DNA from: Paramecium pentaurelia
Lineage: Eukaryota; Ciliophora; Oligohymenophorea; Peniculida; Parameciidae
Reading direction: 5' to 3'
Assembly (NCBI GenBank): GCA_905183005.1
Contig: CAJJDO010000043.1
Span: 434,001-498,000, forward strand
Length of the DNA stretch: 64,000 nucleotides
The notes under the pieces were generated by a model. That model was not told where the DNA came from. It saw nothing but the letters and a program-made list of their open reading frames with translations, and searched no databases. A program made the translations under genes and the position numbers. Shown here in pieces: positions 47,651-59,939 of this stretch. The first letter of the stretch is position 1; the number at the start of each line of letters is the position of its first letter.

Positions 47651-48138
47651 TTTATATTTTTTTATAAATAAATAATATTACAAGATTTCTTAAAATTACT
47701 AATATATATTAGATGATTAAGTGTTTTATAAGTGATATAATAAAGTAAATGGTTTCATCATATTTTAATAATAAATAAATAATCTAATATTGAATATATA
47801 AAAGGTTTAAAATATTCAAATGTGATGATAATCATATTCATATAGGTTTTATAAATATATTACATATTTATAATAATAAGATATACAATTGAAGTATCTT
47901 AACTAGAAATTCATAAATTTTCAAATCTATTGATTAATATTAATAGTAAAATTATTAAAAGATTTTAGAGTAAAAGTATAAGTTAAATCTAGAAGCGTAG
48001 ATGAAATAAATCAAAAAACAAATGTATTTAATATATATTAATTCTATATGTATTTCAATTTGGAAAATTTTATGATTTGAACTTAGTTTGAAAATCAAAT
48101 AATCGTCTCTCTTAAAAATATAAATTTTATTTAATTTT
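47651..48138. other. Divergent intergenic region
   Basis: 488 bp between the CFAP36-like start (minus) and a coiled-coil gene start (plus). Very AT-rich; no coding frame or RNA gene is recognised. Confidence 0.45.
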
Positions 48139-48690
48139 ATGAGACAATAAAATAATCATATATAGAACTTGCATTTGATTGCTGCAAGACTTAGTACTGC
48201 AAAATCCAATTAAAAATCTTTCTTAAATGAAAGTTGTTAGATATTAACCTAATAAACTAATTTATCAATCAATTAATCATTTAGCAGTCCTAAATATATA
48301 TCCAATTAACATTCATTTATAATAACATAACCTGTTAATTCAAGTATGAGCATGAGAGATACCTAATAGAATTTTAAATGTAGTTCTCCATCAATGAGAA
48401 TATAAACAGAAAATAATGAAAAAGATGATAAAAAACAATAATAATTTATTGAAGCAACCTTTAAATTATTAGCCTAAAATGAAAAACTAGAAAAATTGAT
48501 AAGTTAATAAAATGAAATGCTTTAGATGTATAAAGATGATAAAAAAGAACTAGAAATGACAATAAAGAGATTGAATTAAGAAATATAGTTTCTTAAAGAG
48601 GCTAATTAAAAATAAGTCTCTTTGTTAGAAAAATAACTAAAATAAGTGAAAGGAAAGTCATATCATCTTCCCAAAAAACTTTTCAAATGA
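48139..48690 (+). CDS. Coiled-coil protein, 183 aa
   Basis: Intron-free frame of 183 codons. The first ~100 residues are Ser/Asn/Gln-rich (MRQQNNHIQNLHLIAARLST; SMSMRDTQQNF). From residue ~100 a strongly charged coiled coil runs to the end (QFIEATFKLLAQNEKLEKLI; EMTIKRLNQEIQFLKEAN), closing with a basic KGKSYHLPKKLFK. No known domain. The TGA is at 48688-48690. Confidence 0.7.
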
Positions 48691-49045
48691 AAGGTCTTTT
48701 GATAATTTTATTTATAAATTTTATTGCTTAAAAATGAAATAAAATCTAATTTTCTAGAAAAAGTGTATTTTCACATTGATCTTAATATTATATTATAAAT
48801 CATTTAATATTTTGAATTAAGTTCTTCTTATAGGAATAAAAGGAAATGTAACCCTTGTATTATAGTCTATTTAATAAAATATTATGTTCTCAATAAAAGT
48901 AAAGATTAAATAATAAGTAGCAAAAGTAAATGAATTTTAAATTATAAGTTCATATCTGTATATATATATATATTCATTCTTATTAATAAAAATTAGAATT
49001 TGTATATTGAAATATAAATTTTTATTTGAATTCAACATTAGAGGA
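48691..49045. other. Intergenic region
   Basis: About 355 bp of AT-rich sequence between two plus-strand genes, including a short (TA)n run near 48958-48974. No gene is seen. Confidence 0.45.
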
Positions 49046-50913
49046 ATGGGATAATTTTTAAGTTCTTAATGTTGTGAAAAAAAGGTTGAGCCACCTAAAT
49101 CTCTGTTATAAGAAGGGCATTTGTTGAACTTAAACCAAGATTATTAATATTTTTTTAGTTAAGATTGGTTTGGAGTTGATAAGCCATAATTCGAACCATA
49201 AAAATTCATCTTTATTTATCCAGGTTATAAGGAGGATTAATCATAAATGGAAAAGTTTTGGTCAAAGGCTGATACAATAAATTTAAGGCATGGAGAATTA
49301 GTTAGGTAAAAAGGAAAAGTTTTAAATAAGAAATGGCAATATTTATTTAGAAAGTATTGAAATTCAGTAATAAATAGAGGTGTTCCATGTTCTTTGGCTA
49401 AAAAAATAATATTAGATACTTTTAGATTAACTTATGTTGATTGTGAAGCAGAATATTTATCAGCTTTAAAGGTTGTATTTAAAAACAAATAAATTCCTAA
49501 AACCTTTAAAAATGTACCTCTTTTTGGTTGTAATACAAATGAAGATGATGATGAAGAATTTAATTACTTAAATGAAAGTGAAAAAAAAATTTAACTAATA
49601 CTTAAAGTTTAGATATTAAATTAATAAGGAATGGAAGCATTAATTCGTTTACTTTGGATAGTGAATAATTTAAATCATTTTTTGGAATATAATCCAATGT
49701 TACTGCATATTATAGTTTTACTATTAATATTTTTAAGTGAAGCTTAGACTTATTGTGTATTGTAATTTATGATAAAAGATTCATAATAAAGTTTGAATGA
49801 TAATTAAACAAAATAATAATTAAGATGGCATTTAATAATGAATGAAGAACATTTTAAAGAGTAATTATTATTAAATTTATTATTAGAACAGCTACTACAT
49901 TTTATGAAACTGTGAGTAGAAGAAGTAAAACATTTAGTAATATTTATTAATTGATGTAAAATATTCATTTTGATTCTTTTGAATTTTTTTAAGAGATGTC
50001 TATAAGTTTAATGTTAACTTACTTACCATTTTCTGCTGTTTTAAAAATATTCATTATTTATTTAAATGAAGGAATTAAGATATATTTTAGAATGTTTTAT
50101 TCTATTTTAAGATATGTTTCAGATGATATAAAGTCATGCAAATCAAGCTCTAATTTTAAATCAATTTTAAGAAAGAAAATAATGAATTTAAATATAGAAG
50201 AATAAAACAATATTATTAAACAAGCATTTAAATTAAGTTTAAGTGAAAGTGAACAAGTCAAATCTTTTATGAGGACAACAGTATCATATACTAAAAATTA
50301 ACCATGTTATTTACCTATTCCATCTCAGGCATCTGATTTAATTTCTAATGAATAGGCATATATAGTTATATGATATTTAGCTAGTTTGAAATATTATGGG
50401 ATTGGATGTCGAATATGTACAAATTAAGTGATCCATTTTTAATATTTGCCTCAAAGACTGATGGACATTCATTAAAATAATTATATTTTAAATGTTAAGA
50501 TTTCACTGATTATCCAGTTCTTATAGTAATCTAAACTAATTAAAATATTGTATTTATTTTATATTATTTTAATAGATATTTGGTGCATTTTGTGATAAGA
50601 TGTTTGCTGTAAAAAATAAGTATATTGGTTCAAGTGAAACTTTCCTATTCACTCTATAACCAGAAGAGAGAAAATATAATCCAACTTCAGGAAATAAAGA
50701 TTATATGATGTGTGCTCCAGATTATTTAGCATTTGGAAGTGGCAAGTAGTAGATTATTAAATCCTTAGAAATGGACCTGCATTTTAAATTGATTCAGAGT
50801 TGAATAGAGGATTTACTTATTAAAGTGATACTTATGATAATCCATTGTTTACAGATTAGAAAACTTAAAATAGATTCAAATGTTTATGTATAGAAGTTTA
50901 TTATCTAAAATGA
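49046..50913 (+). CDS. TBC and TLDc domain protein (TBC1D24-like)
   Basis: Starts MGQFLSSQCC, a possible myristoylation site. The Rab-GAP-like TBC region includes GKVLNKKWQYLFRKGVPCSL and helices to SSFIYLPFSA-like segments; the catalytic Arg/Gln fingers are not obvious. The C-terminal TLDc domain is clear: MYKLSDPFLIFASKTDGHSL, IIFGAFCDKMF, SSETFLFTLQPE, MMCAPDYLAFGSGKNGPAFQ and CLCIEVYYLK. This domain order is that of TBC1D24/Skywalker proteins, which act in vesicle traffic. Introns: 24 nt after LFRK, 26 nt (GTAATTATTA...TTAG) before TATTFYE, 20 nt before FEILWDWM, 26 nt before IFGAF, and 23 nt at GSGK|NGPAF. The TGA is at 50911-50913. Confidence 0.82.
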
Positions 50914-50930
50914 TAATTTATATATTATAA

Positions 50931-51774
50931 ATGAAATATATAGTGTTTATTTTATTTTAGCTTATCTTATTTAGTTTATCTGAAGTAGTAGTAAAACCTA
51001 TAATTTAATGTACATTGTAAGATTGTGAGGGTGATGATTTCTGTTATTAAGGTTATTGTACACCTTGTGAAATTCCTAGAAATTTATGTATTTTTATATT
51101 ATTTATATTAAGGGTTTCAAAGAAAACCAGAATGGGGAACCAAAGTTGGTGAAGCTATACAAGTACCTGCCTATTCTAATTTTGGAGATGCTAATGTGTT
51201 AGATACAAATAAAGATGAATATTTAAAAGACTCAAAAATAAATTTTGGAGAAGAAATATATGTTGGATAAAAGTAAGAATATTTTATTTATTAAAGTTAT
51301 TAATGTGTATAATTTGCCAGACGATTTTGGATCTAAAATTATAATACAACTTTTGGATCTGTTAATTATGCTGAATAAATATTTAATCTTTAAGAAGCAT
51401 ATAATTTTGATACTAAAAAAACCTTATAAATGAAGAAATTTCAGAATGGAGATATCAATACTCCAAAATTTGGTGATTTATTGATTTGGTAAAAAGATGA
51501 AGGTGAATTTCCTTATGGACATGTTGCTGTTGTTATTGCTGTTGAAATTGAATCCAATTATCCTCATGTTTTGATAGCAGAATAAAATTATGATTAATCA
51601 TGGGATGCAAGAAGCTTTTCAAGAGCATTAAAACTTGTTAAAGGAAAAAATAAAGAAATAATAATATCTAACAATAGATAAATATTCCCAACAAAAGAGG
51701 ATTGGAAATGTAGAGATACTGAAATTACATCTTAAGGCGTCATTTTAGGTTGGGTTCGTTTGAATATTTAATGA
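50931..51774 (+). CDS. Secreted CHAP-domain amidase
   Basis: CHAP domains are papain-like amidases that cut peptidoglycan or glutathionyl-spermidine amide bonds. MKYIVFILFQLILFSLSEV is a signal peptide. A short Cys-rich segment (QCTLQDCEGDDFCYQGYCTPC) follows, then the CHAP domain: YQCVQFARRFW (catalytic Cys), FGSVNYAEQIF, GDLLIWQKD, GHVAVVIAVE (catalytic His), VLIAEQNYD and a closing VILGWVRL. The details (ECV/QCV-x-FARR, AEQN, ILGW-R) are closest to the glutathionylspermidine/trypanothione amidase type. One 25-nt intron (GTATTTTTAT...TTAAG) sits after the Cys-rich segment. It lies 17 bp from the upstream gene. A bacterial origin is plausible, but the intron and Gln codons show it is fully ciliate-adapted. 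Confidence 0.85.
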
Positions 51775-52020
51775 ATAAATTTATAATGGAGACTCCAATA
51801 AATATATAAATTATCACTAATAAAAATGCAAACAATATTAAGAACTTAATTATTAACGAATAGTTTATAGTCATTTATCAATTATATCTTTTTAAAATAC
51901 AATTTTTGATGAATAATTATTTTATTATTGATTCTACATTTATTAATTTTAACGATACTATTATAATTACTAATTTTTACTAATAAAATAATTTGTTAAT
52001 AATTCAATAATTTAATTTTA

Positions 52021-52353
52021 ATGAGTTTCTTAGTTTAGAAAACCATAATCACTCAATCTCCTTTTTTGTAATAAGATAGTCTTCATTTCAAGTAATAATT
52101 TGGTTAGATACTTACTACTCAAGAATTTTAAGTTCCTAAAAATAATTTTAATCAATCAAATTATTGTCAATTAGAATTATATGTATATTTTATAGATTCA
52201 TAATTTAGTATATAGTTTCTATCAGAAATTAAGAAAGTATTTGGTAAATTTGAGGAAGTTTATTCATCATTAGAAAATGATTTTTAAATTCTTTTGCTCT
52301 TCTCTACTATATAGAATACATACTATGTTAATTTGAGGTTAATATATAATTGA
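52021..52353 (+). CDS. Uncharacterised protein, 110 aa or longer
   Basis: Frame from ATG 52021 (MSFLVQKTIITQSPFLQQ) to TGA 52351-52353. It contains a hydrophobic/aromatic patch (CQLELYVYFIDSQFSIQF) and ends RLIYN. A possible intron from the GTTAATATAT donor near 52339 could extend it with a hydrophobic segment (HIILLLIIIKLYDAL) to a TGA near 52510. No domain is recognised. Confidence 0.45.
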
Positions 52354-52536
52354 AACTAAAATGACAAAGAAATCATACTTTTCATATAATACTATTGCTT
52401 ATTATTATTAAATTGTATGACGCATTATCAAGAGATAAAAGTAAACTGATAGAAGGGTATTAAGCTTTATTATTTACTACAATTTCATTAACCCATGCCC
52501 ATTCTTGCTGATATAAAATATTAAGTTGAACTTTAA

Positions 52537-52918
52537 ATGAAGAAGACTTAATCTAATAGAGTTGGCCCTAGTCCTAAAGAGAAAGTAATGCTTTTGACTC
52601 GTATTCTTTATGAAAGGAAACCAATTAAAGAAGTATTTAATTCAAAATATCAATTTATAGGCTTGTGAAGAGTTACAAATGTCTTATGCCTGGGGTAAGG
52701 CCATATGGTCTGAACACATATCCCAATATAATAAATCAAAAAAACTATATAAAAAAAAAAATGATTCTCCCAAAACTCCCCCAAGCGAAACAGAATAAAT
52801 AACTAAAAAGGTCGCAGGTGTCAAAATGCTTCCAAAAGGACAACACATCAGCAAACAATTCCACATTCAAATTTTAATTCATGGGAATCCTGTTGTCTCT
52901 AAAAAGCTTGTTGATTGA
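52537..52918 (+). CDS. Uncharacterised basic protein, ~117 aa
   Basis: Starts MKKTQSNRVGPSPKEKVMLL. A 28-nt intron (GTATTTAATT...TTATAG) joins ERKPIKE to ACEELQMSYAWGKAIW; without it the frame stops at once. The first 60 residues have helix-turn-helix-like spacing but no known family is matched. The C-terminal half is Lys/Ser/Pro-rich (KKKNDSPKTPPSETEQ) and ends KKLVD. The region is less AT-rich than its surroundings. TGA 52916-52918. Confidence 0.6.
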
Positions 52919-53587
52919 TAATAGAAAGTTAGGCTGCACCTTGCTTTCTTGTATTTTCTTAATTCATGCTTTCTCGTTTATTCTCCTTCTGGAGAATAAA
53001 TATCTGAATAGCATAATTATATATCAATTTAATAATTTTTATTCACCTAAATTTTAGAAATAATCTTTAGGCATCTCAGTATTTAAGCTTGAAGAAAATT
53101 TGATATTTCTAAATATTTTATATCTTCTTACATATTGATTATTCAAATTTAATGTGAATCTATCTTTAAATTAATAAGATAGCTATTAAGTTTTAACATA
53201 TTTATCAATAAAATGTCTAAATATGTTCTTTATGATTAAATGATTAAGTTATTTATTTCTTAATAAATTACGTAGTATCTATAATAAAATGGTTTCTATA
53301 AATAAATAAGATTTTTTAATCAATTTAAAGAAAGATTGGAAATAAAATAATTAAAGCTTTTACTACAATAAGTATTTAGAAATTAATCATTTATAAAAAT
53401 AAAAAAGTAATAATAATATTAAAGATTGTTTGTTAGTTTCATTTAATGAAGAAATTATATAATTATAATTAAATTGAAAAATTATTGATTGCTAAAAAAA
53501 AGTAAAAGTTCTGTTAAGGTAAAACAAATTTTTTATAAATTAACACTAATATTAGTATGAAAATAATAAATGTTTATTTTAATAATT
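52919..53587. other. Convergent intergenic region with structured segment
   Basis: 669 bp between convergent gene ends. The first ~90 bp are less AT-rich and contain two inverted repeats, one perfect. The rest is AT-rich. An open plus-strand frame from 53446 exists but runs antisense through the next gene's coding exons and is rejected. Confidence 0.45.
52977..53000. other. Perfect 10-bp inverted repeat (hairpin)
   Basis: TTTATTCTCC, loop TTCT, GGAGAATAAA. All ten pairs match. It could be an RNA 3'-end hairpin, part of a small RNA, or chance; a weaker stem (AGAAAG...CTTTCT with inner GG/CC) lies ~30 bp upstream. Confidence 0.5.
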
Positions 53588-55194
53588 TCAGTCGGTACAA
53601 TCATTGGCAAATAGATTCAAGAAGTCTTAGCCTAATGAAGTTTGGAAGGGGACTTTTACAGGCAACTTAGGTTGGTTCTTATTAAGTTAAGAGCTATTAT
53701 TATATTTTATAACTATCTAAGGCTCATTGGTTCTAAATCCATGAGCTGAGGTAATTTAATTATTTAATGGGGAATAGGATAAATTTTATAATCCTATATT
53801 ATTAAATTTTAGATTAGCTGATTAAGGATGTTTATAATTAATGTTTGTTTTTTCTAAATTTATATAATATATATACTTGCTTCATCAGTATGATATCCAT
53901 CTTTGGATTGAAATTTGTTAAGATTGACTTTATTATTCATTTTAAAAAAACCAAGATCAAATTCATCAAGATCATCATTAAAATTATTGTTTACTAAGAT
54001 TAAATATAGAATATATTTACCTTTATCATCAATTTATGCATACATATTCTTAATAGGAATTTCATGATTGACTAAAGAATCAACAACTTCAATAGGTAAT
54101 TCTAATCCAGTAGCTTTAGGAGGTGTTTTATGTCTAGATGGAGGGCGATCATTATTATCAAAATTATCAATTGCATGATCGGTTGGTTTTCTTCTTTATC
54201 CAGAACGAATAGAGAGTATATCCTAGATATATGTAAATTTGATACTTTAGGTGAATTAAGAGTATTAGTAATGATTGGAATAATTTCTTAATTTTCTGAA
54301 TCATCCTCTTAAATAATATTAGCATAACAATCAATGAGCTGAAATTCAGAATCTTTTTTTTCAGTTGTGTTTTCTTAAACTTCATTGGTTGAATTAGCAA
54401 ATCTTCTTCTTCGTGCTCCTTCAGATGTTTATGGTCTGTTTAGAGTGGCAGTTGCTTTTCTCATACTAATTATAGGTTCCTCCAATTGTTTTTAAACAAA
54501 TGATTTATTCTTTTAGATATGACCCTCTTCTTAATGTTAAGTTGGCAGTTACAAATTATGATCTCCTTCGCTATCAGCTTCATTAGATTCATTTGAATCG
54601 ATATCTACATTATCAATTTCCATAATTTCAATATTATCATTGTCTCTTGGAGTGAGTTATGGATCTTCATAATTATATGCAACAATATTATCGCATTATA
54701 GTTTAGGTTCAAAAGTATTTAATTATTATGTCTATGGTCTGCTCTACTATTCGCATGAGTGAAATGCTCTTGAGTTTTATTGAGTAAATGTTCTAGATGG
54801 TTTAAATGAAGCTCTTCCACTCTTTGGTGCATCATCATACCTTTTCTCAAGACTTCTTCTTTTCATCATTCCTTATAATGAACCCGCATAGATTTTTGAG
54901 ATCTATTAGATATTGTTTTAGTAACTTTTAGGAGGCTATCTACTTTAAGAAAAATGCTACTCACATTGTTTTTGTATATGGATTAGTTACCTAATGAGAA
55001 ACTGTAATTAATGGTTGCTGATATGGACTTTTCAAAGGTAATTTATCTTTTCGAGATTGTTATGGTGCTGTTCCTCCTCGTTTAAGATTTTCTCTAAGCT
55101 AAATTAACTCCTCATGCAAATACCCTTAATTAGCAAACCAACTTAAGTAAAATGGCTGTTATTATGGCTCTTTCTAACTTTTTGGCTTAAACAT
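53588..55194 (-). CDS. Uncharacterised disordered protein, ~495 aa
   Basis: Starts MFKPKSQKEPQQQPFYLSWF and ends LGQDFLNLFANDCTD at TGA 53588-53590. Mostly Ser/Asn/Pro/Arg-rich with short ordered blocks (GYLHEELIQLRENLKRGG; DDLDEFDLGFFKMNNK). Introns: 25 nt (GTGAGTAGCA...AAGTAG), 23 nt (GTATCAAATT...TCTAG), 27 nt (GTAAATATAT...CTTAG), and 23 nt (GTATATATAT...TTTAG). Each restores a coding-like frame. No domain is recognised. The start codon is 10 bp from the divergent gene at 55205. Confidence 0.7.
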
Positions 55195-55204
55195 ATTAAT
55201 AATT

Positions 55205-55738
55205 ATGAAACCAGAATCCAAGAAAGAAATTCTAGCAAAACTAATGCAAAAAGTCCCCATCATACGTGAACATAGACTGAAATTAGGCTAATATGTTAGA
55301 TAACCTATTACATATAGTCCTATGAATGTAGTAACTCCTATGATGGCTTCAAGATAAGCAGAAACAATTACAGATACTTCAACTATTTATCAATTAGTAC
55401 CAGGATTCAAGATTAATAATTAATCCACTTATAAATTATATGGCAGTTCTGGAAGGAAGTATTAGGACAAATCTTGTTCAATCACAAAGTTTAAAACATA
55501 GCCTTCATTTTCACTAAATTCCACTATTTCTAAGATTTATTTGTCTCCAAGACCAACTAAATCAATCAAGTATAAAAAATTTGTAGAAACTTCACACACC
55601 TTTAGAAAAAATATTCCTCGTCGAGCATTAATATTGTAATCTAACAAATAAGATTGTTATCATTAACCTTCTTAATGGAATCTTGACAGATGGGACACTA
55701 ATGATGATAGAAATGAAAACAAATCATTTATTTTTTGA
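55205..55738 (+). CDS. Uncharacterised basic protein, 177 aa
   Basis: Intron-free frame of 177 codons starting MKPESKKEILAKLMQKVPII and ending NENKSFIF. Rich in Ser, Lys, Thr and Pro with repeated S-P/S-x-R motifs (ISKIYLSPRPTKSIKYKK), so it may be phosphorylated and unstructured. No domain is recognised. It is divergent from the gene at 53588-55194 with only 10 bp between start codons. Confidence 0.68.
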
Positions 55739-56084
55739 TTAATACTACATCTTCTTAAAATAAATCTAATTCAATAATAAAATCAAATGACATTTTTTCT
55801 CATTTACCATTAATAATATAAAATAAAACCGACTAATTACTCCAATTCTTAATGTTTTGATACAAAGATACTCTAAACTGTTTTTAAATTTATTTCTTTA
55901 TATAAAATTCAGTAATCATAAGAAACAACTTAAATCTAACTGAAAAAGTAGTAATATAGTCTATTTGAATACATTTTCAAATATAAATAATAATAAAAGA
56001 TAATCTTATCAAGTAATTAATATTGAAGATATAAATATAATGAATTATTTAAGAAACAATTAAATAAAATTAGTTTATAAATAA
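55739..56084. other. Convergent intergenic region
   Basis: 346 bp of AT-rich sequence between convergent gene ends; nothing recognised. Confidence 0.45.
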
Positions 56085-58682
56085 TCATTCTTAATTGTTT
56101 AGAAAATCTAAAAAATGAAGATCCTTTTATTATATTTATCTAAATTTTATATCTTCAACTTTTTCAATCTTTTTTCCTGTATTTTAATTTATTTACTCTA
56201 CTATTTTTGTTCTAAATAAAATCTCCTTATTTTATTTTTAAAAGACAATCTGCATAAATTTTTAAGGAGATTCTTTTTCAAGATCAATTTCATCAACTTA
56301 TAATATGCAATTATTATCTGTTTTGAGTATTTTTCTATCATTTAAGAAATCAATATGAAATTCTTCAAAATTTTCATTGAATTTATTAATATCAGGTACT
56401 GGTTAAAGAGAATTTCTTCTTTAATGTTTAAGAAAAGAAGTATCATATTCATTGTTAAGTGAATTAGTCATAACTTTATTTTATTATTTGTCTTAATTCA
56501 AAGAATTAATTGATAGTTTTCTATTTTTAATTATTTTATCTAATTAATCAGAATAAGATAATTTATTTGATTAATTTGATTTATAATCTATATGATCCAA
56601 AACATCTTCAAAATGATATTGCCCTGCTTAAATATTTTTTTCCCAAATAACATTTTTATCATTTTATATTTCATTTTCATTATGAGATGATTCTGAATTT
56701 GTTTCTGAATCTACATCTGCTCTTATAATTGGAATAGTTTCGAATATATTTTTAGTTATTTCTTAATAATTTTATTTTGGATTTGAGTTAGCCTAACAAT
56801 TAATAAAAATATTATTTGTTGATTCATTAACTCTATCCTATTCTTAATATTTGAAATCATCAACATCCAGAGCAGATACAATAATATTGTTTTCAATTTA
56901 AGGACTACTAGGATCTTCTCCTAATTTATTCTTATGTCTTTCTTCTTATTTCATTTATTACACTTTTGATGTTCTCCAATTATGAGAAATCATTAATTCT
57001 TCTTCTATTTATATCAAATCATCAAAGTATAATAAGAAATCTCCATCTTTAATTAATTTAAGGGATAACTTTTATTCAAATTAATAAATTTAATAGTCTA
57101 TTTATCTATGATGTTTTTCGTGAATTTTATTCTTAAATATTAATTTTGAAGCCCAATATGGATGATAATCATTTAATGCTCTATCATAAATGAAAGTAAT
57201 CATTTTTTTCACTGAAGATATAAAAATATCTGATTTATAAAATTTATGCATTAAACTCAATATCAATTCCATGATATTTGCTTTATCAATCTTTTCCCAT
57301 AATTATATATCTGTAATTCTGATTAAATTATCAATGATCTAAAATAATTATAATCTATTAGTACTTCAATAAGCTTAATGGTCAAAAAACCAACTTTAGT
57401 TTAATACAATAGTGATTAATTTAATATTTAAGCTAATATTTTTACATCAAAATATTCAAAAAATTCTGTACTTCTAAATTTTTAAGTAATTTCTAAAGTC
57501 TCTGGCTCATACAATTAGATATTTTACATATTCTTTGAATAATGATAAGAAATCAATGATAAAACATGAGCAGCATTTTTTTAAGTGCTATAAATATATT
57601 TATATTTTACATAGAATTAATATCATCTCTAATAATAATAGAAAGCATCTTTCTCTAAACTTCTCCTTTTATTATATACTCAATTTATGCATCATTTAAT
57701 ATTCTAACCATTATTTCATGAACAATATATGTAAAATTTATTGCTTTACAAGGTTCAAAATCTTAAAAAATTGCAAAGCCTGCTTTTAAAAAATCTAATT
57801 GCTATTGATGAAATCCAAACTCATAAAAGATTATAATAATTTATGCAACACTATCAATTTGAAGAGAAGGTAAAAAAGAAACAAGGAAGTTAGGTCGTTA
57901 AAATTGATCAATCACAAATTTTTTGTCTCTTTCCTTTATCAATTAAAGTAATCGATGAGCTAATCCCCATTAAATATCTGGTGTTACTTTTCTCCATCTC
58001 AAATCAAAGATAACTTCCCAATAATTCTAATATTATATCTAAATATCACTTCTATTTATTTCATTATTGGCTCTATGTTTGAATCTATTATCTCAAATAT
58101 TTTAGTAATTAAATCGCTATAAAGAGCAAATTAATCCATTTAAACTTTATCAAAATCAACAAACAAAATATCAAACATTTGCTGAACATTCTTAAAGAGA
58201 AAGTCAATTGCAAATGGATCATTCTCTCTCAAATATTTCAAAAATTATTCCATATTTAACATTATTTATAGATTTGATTAACTGTAAGCAATAATTTCCT
58301 GAATTTCGTTCAAAGAAGATGTGTTTGTTAAAAGCATTAAAATTATTAAATTACGAAAATATAATATAATTCTTTATTAAATAAAATTTATTTATAATAA
58401 TGATAGAATTAAAGAGTTTTTTATTCCAGAACAATTATTTTCTATGAATAATTTAATTATCTCCTATGGCTCACCTCCATTAACATTGTTTATATGATGG
58501 TCATTAAAATAGTCAAATTTTGGGAGTATGTCTTAATACATAATGTTCAAATAAAAAACCATATTGTCATCACTGTATTTCATAATATCATTCATCACAT
58601 GTAAATGATTTAAAAAATTATGAATAACTTAAAATTTGGTCTAATTAGTTAAATTAAACCTACTTAGAAATCTAAATTACAT
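56085..58682 (-). CDS. Large uncharacterised helical protein, ~850 aa
   Basis: Starts MQFRFLSRFNLTNQTKFQ and ends LHFLDFLNNQE at TGA 56085-56087. The N-terminal ~500 residues are helix-rich with Leu/Ile/Phe spacing reminiscent of armadillo or HEAT-type repeats (MEQFLKYLRENDPFAIDFLF; FLPSLQIDSVAQIIIIFYEF; GFHQQQLDFLKAGFAIFQ). The C-terminal part is Asn/Glu/Ser-rich. At least one intron is seen: 23 nt (GTGATATTTA...ATTAG) before NYWEVIFD; others are expected in the middle. The YLRENDPFAIDFLF segment loosely recalls SAPS-domain phosphatase regulators, but I could not confirm that family. Confidence 0.6.
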
Positions 58683-58723
58683 CTTAAGCAATCTAGAAGG
58701 ATTTATAAAATTTAATAGACTAA

Positions 58724-59528
58724 ATGAAAGAATTATATGTCGATCCTAATATTATCTTTTCTGAATTTAATATAACAGAATTAGAAAAACAAGTCTTTAA
58801 ATTGATGAACATATAATAATTATAAAATTCACCTTTACTTGCAAATCTCCAAGAAATCAACTAGAAGCTAAATTTAGCTAAAAAAGGGGAAAGTCAAATA
58901 AAAGGTAGTGCATTATCAATATGTCCCATTCAAACAAATTGTATTTCAATGTTAAATAGTGTTTCTTCAAATTCTATTATTTTACTTCCTGCTAATCAAA
59001 CTAACTTTCACTTTTCTGAACAGCTAACATTTAAAGGCTTAGCAATTCAAGAGAATGGAAAAAAGGTTGTTTGTACAGGATCAGAATGGGGTTTTGCAAT
59101 GTGTGAACCAGTAATCCCTAAAGCAGGAATTTCAAGATTTGTTTTTTAAGTAAATCACAGTAGTGTATGTAATCTATATGTTGGTGTTTGTCATAAAGAT
59201 AAAATTATTTAATCAAATTACTCTCCTATTTCATTTTAAAAATTAGGTCATGGAGCATACCTTATATTTAGCACTGGATTAGTATTATCTCATTTATAAG
59301 CTGAAATTAACTTTTAATTTAAAGGGTTCTCATATTCAAATAATGATATTATAATTATGGAAGTTGACATGAATTAATAGCAAATTATATTCACTCATCA
59401 ATAAAAGCAATAACAAATTGTAAATTAATTTTAAATATTTTTAGGCTATGAAATTAGATGTGACATAAGATCTATATCCATATGCAGAATTATGTGCAAG
59501 TTCTTCAATTTAAATCCTTTAGATTTGA
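58724..59528 (+). CDS. SPRY/B30.2-like protein
   Basis: About 260 residues starting MKELYVDPNIIFSEFNITEL. A helical N-terminal ~60 residues precede a beta-rich region: LTFKGLAIQENGKKVVCTG, SEWGFAMCEPVIPKAGISRFVFQV, CNLYVGVCHKDKI, GHGAYLIFSTG, DIIIMEVDMNQQQIIF, and after a 25-nt intron (GTAAATTAAT...TTTAG) AMKLDVTQDLYPYAEL. The order (rise-of-signal strand, GV-cle, G-Y-x-I-x-S-x-G, then Y-P-x-A) matches SPRY domains, which bind proteins. The TGA is at 59526-59528. The 41-bp gap to the divergent minus gene must hold both promoters. Confidence 0.72.
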
Positions 59529-59939
59529 TTGATAATTATTACAATATTAAACAAGCTATCAATAGTTCTACATTTTATTTACATAAAATTTCAAGAAAAA
59601 GATGTTTAAACTAATAAAAGATAAATGTATATAATTATTTATTTTTTCATAAAATAAATTAATTAAATGGATTATTTCAATAATTTTATTAAGATCTATA
59701 ATGTATTTTATAAATATATATAATTTTCACAAATTTTACTAAACAAAGAAAAATAACTTAATTTGTTATAGTAATTATAATTTTGATTAGTTTTAAAGAT
59801 GACATCTTGTTATTTTAAGGGATTGATTCAAAATATTATAATATTTTTCTTGTATTTTTTATAGGTTAATTAGTTTGAGTTTCTTATTTTGTGATGAAAA
59901 TTAATTAGATAAATAATTTGCATCAATAGTTGTGAACTG
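59529..59939. other. Intergenic region
   Basis: 411 bp between two plus-strand genes; AT-rich, nothing recognised. Confidence 0.45.

Noticed and set aside
53446..53900. Long open plus-strand frame starting MKKLYNYNQIEKLLIAKK
   Set aside because: It runs antisense through exons of the minus-strand gene ending at 53588, whose splice-restored frame is clearly more protein-like; with one stop codon, chance open frames are common.
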